Source of the DNA: an uncultured Eggerthellaceae bacterium | Lineage (GTDB): Bacteria; Actinomycetota; Coriobacteriia; Coriobacteriales; Eggerthellaceae | Reading direction: 5' to 3' | Length of the DNA: 8,199 nucleotides | Assembly (NCBI GenBank): GCA_910588905.1 | Contig: CAJURZ010000043.1 | Location: 1-8,199, forward strand | Shown: positions 1-7,151 of the stretch, piece by piece | Layout: the number at the start of each line of letters is the position of its first letter | Numbering within the stretch: the stretch's first letter is position 1 | Program-made: the position numbers and the translations under genes | Notes under the pieces: generated by a model | What the model saw: the letters and a program-made list of their open reading frames with translations, nothing else | What the model was told of the DNA's origin: nothing | The model's database searches: none

Positions 1-120
1 CTCTATAGGCGAGTGCGCACCAATGTGCTGAATGTGGGCACGAATCTGCCTACGGAATTAGGTCGCAAGGCAGGTCTGGGCGGCTATCACCTGGCCCAGA
101 GGATATTCAAGTTCAACTGA
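1..120 (+). CDS. C-terminal fragment of an unidentified protein
   Basis: Frame 1 is open from the window edge to a TGA at 118-120 and encodes the last 39 residues of a protein whose start lies outside the window. The visible tail is basic, contains NVGTNLPTELGRKAGLGG, and ends in RIFKFN. I do not recognise the family; there is no membrane segment, metal-binding motif or repeat in what remains. It converges on the degV-family gene, with only 11 nt between the two stop codons, so any terminator for either gene must lie inside the other's coding sequence; I see no clear hairpin there. Because the fragment is short, its reality rests on an open frame reaching a plausible convergent stop. Confidence 0.5.
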   Translation, partial: LYRRVRTNVLNVGTNLPTELGRKAGLGGYHLAQRIFKFN

Positions 121-131
121 TGCCTGAAGCC

Positions 132-1004
132 CTAGCGCTCTGAGGCTAAGAAGAATAGAGCCATGGTGCCCGGACCAGAGTGAGCGCCTATCACCGGATC
201 AACGTAATTGATCATGATATCGGTCACACCGAACCGCTCACGCACGGCCTTCGCCAAGTATTCGGCATCTTCGATGCAATCCCCATGGGTGATGAAGACC
301 GTCTGGTCCGCTACCGGTGCATTCGCCGTTTGAGCCATGTGCTCTACCAGGGCATTCAGGGACTTCTTACGTCCGCGCACCTTCTCCAGGGGAATGAGGT
401 GCCCCTCATCGTCTACATGCATGACCGGTTTGATGTTGAGCATGGTACCGGCCCAGGCGCTGGTGCGGGATACGCGTCCACCCCGGAAGAGGAACATGAG
501 GTCATCTACCGTGAACCAATGGGCAAGATGCAGGCGATTATCCATGACCCACTGGTAGACCTCATCCATAGAGGCCCCGGCGTCCCGCATCTTCGCGGCA
601 TACCAGACCAGCAGTCCCTGACCCCCCGAAGCAGCCAGGCTATCAACGGAGAGCATCTTGCGGTCCGGGTATTCGGCTTCAAGGGACCCCATCAGGAGCG
701 CGATGGCCTCGTAGGTGCCAGAAAGCCCGCTGGAGAAGCCGATGTAGAGGATGTCATCCCCTGCATCCAGGATCTCCCGCAGCGCCTCGTCTGCTTCCTG
801 GAGGTTCGGCAAGGAGGTGGTGATGACCTTGCCTTCGCGCATCATGGTGTAGAACTGTGAGAGGTCTGTCACCTGACCCTTGAGATAGCTTTGGTATTGC
901 ACCTCATCGACCATGAACGTGAGCGGGAAGATGTGCAGATCGAAGGCGTCTATCATGCTCTCCGGAAGATTGCAGCTCGAGTCTGTGACGATCCTGTATC
1001 CCAT
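132..1004 (-). CDS. DegV family fatty-acid-binding protein
   Basis: The 290-residue product has the usual length and motif order of the DegV family. These proteins hold a single fatty acid between two domains; the group includes FakB, the partner of fatty acid kinase FakA, which feeds exogenous fatty acids into phospholipid synthesis in Gram-positives. Visible motifs are an N-terminal IVTDSSCNLP (5-14), TTSLPN (62-67), SSGLSGTYE (91-99), GGRVSR (175-180) followed by IKP, and the C-terminal GAHSGPGTMALFF (273-285). The ATG at 1004 is chosen because homologues begin at the beta strand before TDSS and a purine-rich GAAAGGGATAGG precedes it; the frame stays open 38 codons further upstream, but that extension is low-complexity and non-homologous in style, and it covers the likely promoter. 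No fakA-like kinase is in the window, so a FakB role is inference. Function beyond lipid binding is not resolved. Confidence 0.93.
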   Translation of the reverse strand: MGYRIVTDSSCNLPESMIDAFDLHIFPLTFMVDEVQYQSYLKGQVTDLSQFYTMMREGKVITTSLPNLQEADEALREILDAGDDILYIGFSSGLSGTYEAIALLMGSLEAEYPDRKMLSVDSLAASGGQGLLVWYAAKMRDAGASMDEVYQWVMDNRLHLAHWFTVDDLMFLFRGGRVSRTSAWAGTMLNIKPVMHVDDEGHLIPLEKVRGRKKSLNALVEHMAQTANAPVADQTVFITHGDCIEDAEYLAKAVRERFGVTDIMINYVDPVIGAHSGPGTMALFFLASER

Positions 1005-1062
1005 GGTCCTATCCCTTTCGCCTCCGCCTTGAGACGGGTCCGATGCGGCCGCTGTGCTCCGT

Positions 1063-1092
1063 ATTATGCCACCTGGCTGCATCCCCTGGCAA
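1063..1092 (-). promoter_or_regulatory. Predicted sigma-70-type promoter of the degV-family gene
   Basis: Read on the minus strand, a TTGCCA -35 box (1092-1087) and a CATAAT -10 box (1068-1063) are separated by 18 nt. Transcription would start near 1056 and give a leader of about 50 nt before the ATG at 1004. The boxes match the TTGACA and TATAAT consensus at five of six positions each. The promoter sits inside the long open frame upstream of the chosen start, which supports the shorter protein. Confidence 0.55.
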
Positions 1093-1140
1093 AGATGAGG
1101 AGGAAGCCTTGATCCCACCCACGGAGATGTCCGCTTCCAC

Positions 1141-1146
1141 TATACT
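1141..1146 (+). promoter_or_regulatory. Possible -10 box for the ileS operon
   Basis: TATACT lies 49 nt before the ileS start codon and is the best -10 candidate in the divergent intergenic region. No good -35 box is found 16-18 nt upstream (the bases there are C-rich) and there is no TGn extension, so an activator or a non-consensus -35 would be needed. The same ten bases, TATACTTCTA, recur before mntA at 7111-7120. The predicted leader is only about 40 nt, too short for a T-box. Confidence 0.4.
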
Positions 1147-1153
1147 TCTACTG

Positions 1154-1165
1154 TTTTGCGCAAAA
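1154..1165. repeat. Perfect 12-bp palindrome at the presumed ileS transcription start
   Basis: TTTTGCGCAAAA is a perfect palindrome starting 7 nt after the TATACT box, so it would cover about +1 to +12 of the ileS transcript. That is a common place for a repressor operator. As RNA it could only form a weak stem because there is no loop, so a DNA-level role is more likely. The bound regulator is unknown and chance is possible. Confidence 0.35.
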
Positions 1166-1195
1166 ACCACGGATCACAGTTGAAGAGGCATGAAG

Positions 1196-4024
1196 ATGGC
1201 TGATTACAAGGACACGATGAACCTTCCTCAGACGGATTTCCCCATGCGTGGGAACCTTCCCCAGAATGAGCCGAAGCGCCTAGAGGCATGGGAGGCGAAC
1301 GGGCTGTACTGGAAGGTGCTGGAGAAGAACGCTCAAGGAACGTCCTTCATCCTGCATGACGGGCCTCCCTATGCGAACGGCCCCATCCATATCGGCCACT
1401 CCTTCAATAAGATCCTCAAGGATTTCGTGAATAAATCCCATGCCCAACGGGGGTACTACACCCCCTATATCCCCGGTTGGGACTGCCACGGCCAGCCCAT
1501 CGAGCATATGGTCGAGAAGACCTTGGGGCCCGAGAAGATGGCGAAGACATCCCTGCCTGAGCTGCGCAAGCTCTGTCGGGATTGGGCTACGAAGTATGTG
1601 GATATCCAGAGAGATGGCTTCAAGCGCTTGGGGGTGAACGCTGATTGGGAGCATCCCTATCTCACCTACACCCCTGACTACGAAGCGGGCAATGTGGAGC
1701 TGTTCCGGGACATGTACCTCAAGGGTTCCATCTATCGGGGTCGCAAGCCCATCCACTGGTGCATCCATTGCCATACCGCTTTGGCTGAGGCAGAGATCGA
1801 ATATGGGGATGAGGTATCGCCTTCCATCTATGTGGCCTTCAAGCTGGATTCCATCCCCGGTGTGTTCGAAGCGGCTGGAGCAGGGGAGGATGCCTCCATC
1901 CTGATCTGGACCACCACCCCTTGGACGCTTCCGGCCAATGTGGCCGTTTCATTGGCTCCTGACGCTGATTACGTATTGGTGCAGGCGGATGGCAAGAGCT
2001 ACATCATGGCCGAGGAACTGGTGGAAGAGGTGGCTCAGGTCGCAGGCTGGGAGGATGTCCATCTCCTTGCCGGAAGTGACGGTGAGCCGGTGCGCGTGAA
2101 GGGCAAGCAGCTCTTCGGGCTGACCTACACGGCTCCTATCCGCCATGACCTCACGGGCAAGGTCATCTACGGCGATCACGTCACCCTGGATACGGGCACC
2201 GGTGCTGTGCACACCGCCCCTGGTCATGGCCAGGACGACTACCGGGTGGGCCTGGAGTTCGACCTGCCCATCCTCATGCCCGTTGATGACAATGGCGTCC
2301 TGACCGATGAGGCCGGTCCCTTCGCGGGCCTTGAGGTGACGGAGGCGAATCCGAAGATCATCCAGTGGCTGCGGGACCAGGGCACCCTGGTGGCTGCCAA
2401 GGAGATCAACCACTCCTATCCCCATTGTTGGCGTTGCCATGAACCGGTCATCTTCCGGGCGACGGACCAGTGGTTCGTTTCCATGGACAAGAACAGCCTG
2501 CGCGAAGAGGCGCTCATCGCCATCAACGAAGAGGTCACCTGGATCCCCGAGTGGGCGTCTCGGCGCATCGGTGCCATGGTGGCCGACCGGCCTGATTGGT
2601 GCATCTCCCGTCAGAGGTCCTGGGGCGTTCCGCTGCCGGTGTTCAAGTGCGCGAAGTGCGGTTCCACCGTGGCTACCCGTGAGACCTTCGATGCGGTGAT
2701 AGAGCTGTTCGAACGGGATGGCTCTGATGCTTGGTTCACCCAAGATCCCAAGGACTACCTGCCTTCCAGTGTGAAGTGCTCCGTGTGCGGTTGCGCTGAC
2801 GTGGTGCCGGAGCGGGACATCCTCGATGTCTGGTGGGAATCCGGCGTATCCCATACCAGCGTCCTTCGCCATCGGGCCGATGAGGGCGTGCGTTTCCCGG
2901 CAGATATGTACCTGGAGGGGTCTGACCAGCATCGCGGTTGGTTCCAGTCCTCGCTGCTCACCAGCGTAGGCGCCTATGGTACGCCGCCCTATCGGTCTGT
3001 CATGCACTGTGGGTTCACGGTGGACGAAGAGGGCAAGAAGATGTCCAAATCCTTGGGCAACGGGATCGATCCAGAAGAGGTCATCAGCAAGTACGGTGCT
3101 GATGTGCTGCGCCTGTGGGTAGCCAGTGTGGATTATTCCCAGGATGTGAGCATCTCTGACGATATCCTCAAGCGCACCTCTGAGGCCTATCGTCGCATCC
3201 GTAATACCTTCCGCTTCCTTTTGGGCAGCTTGGATGGGTTCAGCGATGATGTGGCCATCCAGGATTGGGATGGATTGGAACCCTTGGATCAGTGGGCCTG
3301 TGTCCGCACCCGGGCGCTCTTGGAGGATGTGACCCGCTCCTATGAGGATTGCCGCTTCCATCAGGTCTACCGAGCAGTCTATGATTTCATCGTGAATGAC
3401 CTTTCGGCTATCTACATGGAGGCAACGAAGGACCGTCTCTACTCCGAGGCAGCGGATTCTCCCCGTCGTCGTGCCGTACAGACGGTCTTGGCTGACGTGT
3501 TGGAGGTCCTCGTGCGCGTTCTGGCACCGGTACTCTCCTTCACCACCGATGAGGTCTGGGAGCACTATCCGGAGGGCATGCGTGGCGAGGGAAGGCCCTT
3601 CAGCGTGCAGCTTGCCGGATGGCCCAAGCCCCAGGACTTCCAGCCAGCCATGCCCGAGGATGCAGGGGCGACTGTGGAGGCGGACTTCACCCAGCTCCTC
3701 GCGTTGCGCGACGCGGTGACGAAGGCCATGGAAGAGGCTCGTGACCAGGGCATCATCAAGAAGAGCCAGGAGGCGGCTGTCGTAGTGACAGCCCCTGATG
3801 AGGTGCGAGAGGTGGCAGAGCGGCAACCGGAAGGGGTGGTGAGCGAGCTGCTCATCGTGGCTTCGGTCGCCTTCGAGGCAGGTGATGAGCTCAAGGCCAC
3901 CATCACCCATACCGATCTTTCCAAATGTGAACGCTGCTGGAATCATCGTGAGCTTGGCGGCGACGATGGACATCCGGATGTCTGCGCCCGCTGCGCGGAG
4001 GTGCTTGATGGGCTTGGACGCTAG
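1196..4024 (+). CDS. ileS: Isoleucyl-tRNA synthetase (class I, bacterial type 1)
   Basis: Cytoplasmic enzyme that activates isoleucine with ATP and charges tRNA-Ile, with editing of mischarged valine. The 942-residue product has the full class I architecture: the HIGH signature (65-68) within PYANGPIHIGHSFNK, the GWDCHG motif, the CP1 editing domain with WTTTPWTLPAN and GTGAVHTAPGHGQDDY, the KMSKS loop (615-619), an anticodon-binding helical domain, and a C-terminal zinc module with Cys911, Cys914, Cys930 and Cys933. An internal CxxC pair (around KCAKCG and KCSVCG) lies before the KMSKS loop. Length and C-terminal zinc site match the bacterial type 1 enzyme, not the longer eukaryote-like, mupirocin-tolerant type. 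Two in-frame ATGs compete, at 1190 and 1196. I chose 1196 because the SD GAAGAGG (1182-1188) is then 7 nt away; from 1190 it would be 1 nt away. It is first in an overlapping four-gene operon. Confidence 0.98.
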   Translation: MADYKDTMNLPQTDFPMRGNLPQNEPKRLEAWEANGLYWKVLEKNAQGTSFILHDGPPYANGPIHIGHSFNKILKDFVNKSHAQRGYYTPYIPGWDCHGQPIEHMVEKTLGPEKMAKTSLPELRKLCRDWATKYVDIQRDGFKRLGVNADWEHPYLTYTPDYEAGNVELFRDMYLKGSIYRGRKPIHWCIHCHTALAEAEIEYGDEVSPSIYVAFKLDSIPGVFEAAGAGEDASILIWTTTPWTLPANVAVSLAPDADYVLVQADGKSYIMAEELVEEVAQVAGWEDVHLLAGSDGEPVRVKGKQLFGLTYTAPIRHDLTGKVIYGDHVTLDTGTGAVHTAPGHGQDDYRVGLEFDLPILMPVDDNGVLTDEAGPFAGLEVTEANPKIIQWLRDQGTLVAAKEINHSYPHCWRCHEPVIFRATDQWFVSMDKNSLREEALIAINEEVTWIPEWASRRIGAMVADRPDWCISRQRSWGVPLPVFKCAKCGSTVATRETFDAVIELFERDGSDAWFTQDPKDYLPSSVKCSVCGCADVVPERDILDVWWESGVSHTSVLRHRADEGVRFPADMYLEGSDQHRGWFQSSLLTSVGAYGTPPYRSVMHCGFTVDEEGKKMSKSLGNGIDPEEVISKYGADVLRLWVASVDYSQDVSISDDILKRTSEAYRRIRNTFRFLLGSLDGFSDDVAIQDWDGLEPLDQWACVRTRALLEDVTRSYEDCRFHQVYRAVYDFIVNDLSAIYMEATKDRLYSEAADSPRRRAVQTVLADVLEVLVRVLAPVLSFTTDEVWEHYPEGMRGEGRPFSVQLAGWPKPQDFQPAMPEDAGATVEADFTQLLALRDAVTKAMEEARDQGIIKKSQEAAVVVTAPDEVREVAERQPEGVVSELLIVASVAFEAGDELKATITHTDLSKCERCWNHRELGGDDGHPDVCARCAEVLDGLGR

Positions 4025-4547
4025 CGGAGAGCCAAGCCACCGGAAGCGCAATGCCATCATCTTCGTCGCAGTGGTCGCTTTGTGGCTGCTGGCTGACCAG
4101 CTGACCAAGCTTTGGGCTGAGACCGGCCCTCTTTCCGCTCCTTGGTCGGGCATACCTCCAACGCTTCCGCTCATACCTGGAGTGGTTCAGCTCATGCTGG
4201 TCCATAACACCGGGGGAGCGTGGGGCATGTTCAGTGACATGACCCAGTTCCTGGGTGTGCTGGCATTGATCGTATGCGCTGCGGCGGTGCTGTATCTCTT
4301 CGTGTTCGCCCCCTCCTCATCACCCTTGGCTACAGTGGGCCTTTCCTTGGTGGTGGCCGGGGGCATCGGGAATGCTATCGATCGGTTCACCCGTGGCTAT
4401 GTCGTCGACCTCATCGATCCGACCTTCATCGATTTCCCCGTGTTCAATGTGGCTGATATCGGTGTCACCGTCGGCATCGTCTTGTTCATGGCATCCTTGA
4501 TCGCAAGCAGTAGGAGGGCGGAGCATGGGTCGCCTGATCAGCCATAA
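4008..4547 (+). CDS. lspA: Lipoprotein signal peptidase (signal peptidase II)
   Basis: Integral membrane aspartyl protease that removes the signal peptide from diacylglyceryl-modified prolipoproteins. The 179-residue product has the four hydrophobic segments expected of LspA (about 16-33, 80-101, 106-124 and 148-166) and the conserved blocks ADQLTK (29-34), NTGGAWGMFS (67-76), GNAIDRFTRG (121-130) and FNVADIG (146-152). The catalytic aspartates are Asp125 and Asp150. The start is fixed by GGAGG (3997-4001) 6 nt before the ATG. The frame is open further back into ileS, but that extension has no family similarity. The gene overlaps the end of ileS by 17 nt in another frame, so translation is probably coupled. 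The order ileS-lspA-rluD type is shared with Bacillus subtilis (ileS-ylyA-lspA-ylyB). Confidence 0.96.
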   Translation: MGLDASGEPSHRKRNAIIFVAVVALWLLADQLTKLWAETGPLSAPWSGIPPTLPLIPGVVQLMLVHNTGGAWGMFSDMTQFLGVLALIVCAAAVLYLFVFAPSSSPLATVGLSLVVAGGIGNAIDRFTRGYVVDLIDPTFIDFPVFNVADIGVTVGIVLFMASLIASSRRAEHGSPDQP

Positions 4548-5556
4548 GGCCACTGCGGATGATGCAGGCAAGCGTCTAGATGTGGTGTTAGGTAGCCTTG
4601 GGCAAGTGGGCAGCCGCAGCCAAGCGGCTCAGGCCTGCGAGGCGGGGCGCGTGCTCATAGGGGGTGTCCCTGCAACCAAGAAGCAGGCGGTCTGCGAAGG
4701 AGACCTCATCATCATCGAATTGGAAGATGAGGGCAGGGGCCTCGTACCTGAACCCATCCCGTTGGATATCCGCTATGAGGATGAGCATCTGCTCGTGCTC
4801 TCCAAGCCAGCGGGGCTCATCACCCACCCGAGTCCCGATCATCCCCAGGGCACCCTGGCTTCCGCCTTGCTCTATCGGTATGGCGAAGAGGGGCTGAGCC
4901 ATGTGCAGGGCGAAGACGACCGTCCGGGGATCGTGCATCGGCTCGATGGTGATACGAGCGGTCTCATGCTGGCGGCCAAGACCGACGATGCGGGGTATGC
5001 GCTCATGGATGCCATTGCCACCAAGGCAGTGGATAGGCGCTATCTGGCGCTGGTCCACGGTCGGGTGTCCGTGGATTCGGGCATGGTGGACGCACCCATA
5101 GAGCGCCATGCCAAGGAGCGGATGCGCATGGCCGTGGGCGATGGCCCTACGGCCCGGGAGGCCATCACCACCTTCCGCGTGCTCGAACGATTCGAAGCAG
5201 GGCCCAAGGATCAGGGGTACTCGCTCCTTGAGTGCAAGCTCTATACTGGTCGCACCCACCAGATCCGCGTGCATATGCAGTACATCAAGCATCCCATCGT
5301 GGGGGATCCCACCTATGCCGCGAACGCTCCCAAGCATCCTGTCGCGAGTCTTGGCCTCGATCGGCAGTTCCTCCATTCCCATCGGATAGGATTCACGCAT
5401 CCCATCACGGAAGAGGAGATCGTCTTGCACGATGGCCTTCCTGAAGATCTGCGTACAGCGCTGTCATCGCTCCAAGAGCGCAGCGATGGGATCACGAGCT
5501 ATGGCGAAGAGGTGTTGAGCGAACGAGAAGGAGAGGGCCCATGCACATCCTGGTAG
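4525..5556 (+). CDS. rluD: RluA/RluD-family RNA pseudouridine synthase
   Basis: Converts uridine to pseudouridine in structured RNA; in E. coli RluD modifies helix 69 of 23S rRNA. The 343-residue product begins with an S4-like RNA-binding domain (about 16-70, with KRLDVVLGSL and the EAGRVLIGGVPATKK turn). The catalytic domain carries the family signature HRLDGDTSGLML, in which Asp141 is the nucleophile, and the later block YTGRTHQIRVHM. The start is set by a perfect AGGAGG (4512-4517) 7 nt upstream. It overlaps lspA by 23 nt and coaBC by 16 nt. Position next to lspA matches the YlyB/RluD type of B. subtilis. The symbol is given by family and synteny; the exact target uridines cannot be read from sequence, and a related RluA-class specificity is possible. 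The last 25-30 residues are an acidic, poorly conserved tail. Confidence 0.9.
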   Translation: MGRLISHKATADDAGKRLDVVLGSLGQVGSRSQAAQACEAGRVLIGGVPATKKQAVCEGDLIIIELEDEGRGLVPEPIPLDIRYEDEHLLVLSKPAGLITHPSPDHPQGTLASALLYRYGEEGLSHVQGEDDRPGIVHRLDGDTSGLMLAAKTDDAGYALMDAIATKAVDRRYLALVHGRVSVDSGMVDAPIERHAKERMRMAVGDGPTAREAITTFRVLERFEAGPKDQGYSLLECKLYTGRTHQIRVHMQYIKHPIVGDPTYAANAPKHPVASLGLDRQFLHSHRIGFTHPITEEEIVLHDGLPEDLRTALSSLQERSDGITSYGEEVLSEREGEGPCTSW

Positions 5557-6746
5557 GGGTCAGTGGCTGCATCGCGGCTTACAATGCCTGTGAGCTAGTA
5601 CGTCAGCTGCAGAAAGAGGGTTGCGATGTCTCGGTGGTCATGACGGCTCACGCTCAGCAGTTCGTGGGGCTGGATACCTTCCGGGCGCTCACGGATGGCA
5701 ACGCCCATGCGGAGCTGTTCGGCACGAGCGATCCCATCCCTCATATCCATCTGGCAGAGCAAGCCGATGCCCTCATCATCGCACCGGCTACGGCGAATGT
5801 CTGTGCCAAGCTGGCAGGGGGGATAGCTGATGATCTGCTCACCTCCACCGCCTTGGCCTGTACCTGTCCTGTGTTCGTGGCTCCGGCTATGAATGTGCAT
5901 ATGTATGAGAATCCGGCCACGCAGGCGAATCTACGCACCTTGGCCGCACGCGGCATCCAGGTGCTCGCTCCTGATTCTGGGTATCTTGCCTGTGGTGAGG
6001 TGGGTCCCGGAAAACTGCCTGATCCGCAGATGATGGCCCAAGCTGTGCTGGAAAGCCTCGCGCCAGATGGCTTTCACCAGGGAGAGGGCCCCTTGCGGGG
6101 GCGCAGGGTGCTCATCACCTCCGGTCCCACCGTTGAGCCCATAGATCCGGTGCGGTTCATCTCCAACCGTTCCAGCGGCAAGATGGGTGCTGCCTTGGTT
6201 GCAGCGGCTCTGGAGGCTGAGGCTGAGGTCACGGTCGTGACAGGGCCGGTATCCCTTGCCTATGACAGCAGGGCTCAGGTGGTCCCCGTCATGACGGCGC
6301 AAGAGATGTTCGACGCGACGTGCGAAGCGTTCGAAGAGGCTGACATCGCCATCTGTGCAGCCGCCGTTTCCGACTTCCGTCCCCAGGAGTCGGCTGCATG
6401 CAAGCTCAAGAAGGGGAGGGATGACGCGGAGCTTAAGACCATCGCCTTGGTCGAGAACCCTGATATCCTTTCATGGCTCGGACATGCCAAGAGAGAGGAT
6501 CAAGTGGTCGTAGGGTTCGCAGCTGAGACCGAAGATGCCTTGACCCATGGTCGTGGGAAGCTGTATCACAAGGGGGCTGATGTCATGGTGGTCAATGATG
6601 TGGCCGCCCAGGAGGTCTTCGGGTCTGATGTCGATACGGTCACCATCCTCACGGGATCGGATGAGGTGGCCTTGGAAGAGCTTCCCAAGACCGAAGTGGC
6701 ACGTCAGGTCATCAGCATAGCCGCCTCGACGTTGCCCCTGAAATGA
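5541..6746 (+). CDS. coaBC: Bifunctional phosphopantothenoylcysteine decarboxylase / phosphopantothenate-cysteine ligase
   Basis: Carries out two successive steps of coenzyme A synthesis: CoaB joins cysteine to 4'-phosphopantothenate with CTP, then CoaC decarboxylates the product with FMN. The 401-residue length is typical. The CoaC half (1-175) shows the flavoprotein start HILVGVSGCIAAY, the catalytic His68 in PHIHLA, LIIAPATAN, the APAMNVHMYENPATQ block with Asn118, and the active-site lid ACGEVGPGKLP with Cys151. The CoaB half begins near 186 and shows TSGPTVEPIDPVRFISNRSS (193-212), AAAVSDFRP, KLKKGRD, a GFAAET block and VNDV. AAGGAG (5528-5533) lies 7 nt before the ATG, and the gene starts 16 nt before the upstream stop. 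It is the last gene of the operon; a terminator follows 48 nt after the stop. No residue needed for either reaction appears to be missing. Confidence 0.96.
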   Translation: MHILVGVSGCIAAYNACELVRQLQKEGCDVSVVMTAHAQQFVGLDTFRALTDGNAHAELFGTSDPIPHIHLAEQADALIIAPATANVCAKLAGGIADDLLTSTALACTCPVFVAPAMNVHMYENPATQANLRTLAARGIQVLAPDSGYLACGEVGPGKLPDPQMMAQAVLESLAPDGFHQGEGPLRGRRVLITSGPTVEPIDPVRFISNRSSGKMGAALVAAALEAEAEVTVVTGPVSLAYDSRAQVVPVMTAQEMFDATCEAFEEADIAICAAAVSDFRPQESAACKLKKGRDDAELKTIALVENPDILSWLGHAKREDQVVVGFAAETEDALTHGRGKLYHKGADVMVVNDVAAQEVFGSDVDTVTILTGSDEVALEELPKTEVARQVISIAASTLPLK

Positions 6747-6794
6747 TCACCGGATGTACCACCCGGGTGAAACATGTATGACAGGATGCTCGTA

Positions 6795-6820
6795 GGGGCC
6801 GACCGTGGTCGGCCCTCTTT
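6795..6820 (+). terminator. Rho-independent terminator of the ileS-lspA-rluD-coaBC operon
   Basis: GGGCCGACC (6796-6804) and GGTCGGCCC (6807-6815) are perfect 9-bp complements around a GT; an extra G-U pair extends the base, and the innermost pair probably opens to give a four-base loop. The short U-rich tail TCTTT follows. It lies 48 nt after the coaBC stop, and no other gene intervenes. The tail is weak, but the stem is very stable. Confidence 0.8.
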
Positions 6821-6831
6821 GTACCTGAAAT

Positions 6832-6858
6832 GGACGCCCCTCCCCGCAAGGGGCGTTC
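6832..6858. repeat. 9-bp hairpin
   Basis: GGACGCCCC (6832-6840) pairs with GGGGCGTTC (6850-6858) with one G-U pair, around a nine-base loop. No T-tract follows on either strand, so it is not a canonical terminator. It begins only 12 nt after the operon terminator and could be part of a larger transcript-end structure. Confidence 0.6.
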
Positions 6859-6878
6859 GGCCTTAGGCCTTGGCTTTC

Positions 6879-6914
6879 GAAAAGACGTGATGCTTCGCTT
6901 ATATCACGCTTTTC
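6879..6914. repeat. 12-bp bulged hairpin
   Basis: GAAAAG and CGTGAT (6879-6891, with a single bulged A at 6885) pair exactly with ATCACGCTTTTC (6903-6914) around an 11-base loop. GGCC at 6866-6869 could also pair with GGCC at 6917-6920 as an outer helix. The bulge-and-helix form looks more like a structured RNA or a protein-binding site than a terminator, as no T-run follows. Confidence 0.6.
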
Positions 6915-7110
6915 TCGGCCTGCGGAATCGGCCTCAACCCCTCACGGGGAAGGGCTGTCTTCTGTATAAACAAAAATCCTCACCGCATCAGCAATGCGGG
7001 CGGCTGCCGCCGCGTTATCGCGTGATACGTGATCATGTTATCGAGACCGTTCCGAGACATCTGCGTGATGACGGAGATCCGATGAGGTATGTGAACATAT
7101 GTCGCCCTGT

Positions 7111-7116
7111 TATACT
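7111..7116 (+). promoter_or_regulatory. Possible -10 box for mntA-hepT
   Basis: TATACT lies 35 nt before the mntA start codon, in the sequence TATACTTCTA that also precedes ileS. A matching -35 box is not evident at normal spacing. The predicted leader would be about 30 nt and carries the AGGAGG SD. The CGTGAT motifs and near-palindrome upstream (7021-7069) are candidate operator sequence for autoregulation, as is common in toxin-antitoxin loci. Confidence 0.45.
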
Positions 7117-7151
7117 TCTAGATACGGTTCAGAGACCTGAGAGGAGGCTTC

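Larger units (their letters stand above)
6821..7110. other. Gene-poor, inverted-repeat-rich region between the operon terminator and mntA
   Basis: I see no convincing gene here. An open frame at 6830-7168 lacks an SD, reads through several hairpins and runs into mntA, so it is not credible. The stretch holds at least six inverted repeats: a 9-bp stem at 6832-6858, a 12-bp bulged stem at 6879-6914, a CCCC/GGGG stem at 6938-6949, a 6-bp stem at 6983-6999, an odd palindrome GGCGGCTGCCGCC at 6999-7011, and CGCG/CGCG at 7011-7022. The near-palindrome ACGTGATCATGT follows at 7027-7038, and CGAGAC is repeated at 7042 and 7053, 11 bp apart. It could be an untranslated structured RNA, regulatory DNA for the toxin-antitoxin pair, or remains of mobile DNA; the sequence alone does not decide. 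Confidence 0.5.

Noticed and set aside
180..860. A 226-codon open frame antisense to the degV-family gene.
   Set aside because: The minus-strand frame carries every DegV motif; the plus-strand frame is His- and Gly-rich without family features and has no supported start.
1005..1118. A 38-codon N-terminal extension of the degV-family protein.
   Set aside because: DegV homologues begin at the strand before TDSS, the extension is low complexity, and the best promoter (1063-1092) lies inside it.
1949..4174. A 741-codon open frame antisense to ileS and lspA.
   Set aside because: It lies entirely opposite strongly conserved ileS and lspA sequence, shows no recognisable domain, and such long antisense frames are expected in GC-rich genes with biased third positions.
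6832..7022. A CRISPR array, suggested by many repeats.
   Set aside because: The repeats are inverted and all different, with no regular direct repeat of 23-40 bp and no even spacing, and there are no cas genes.
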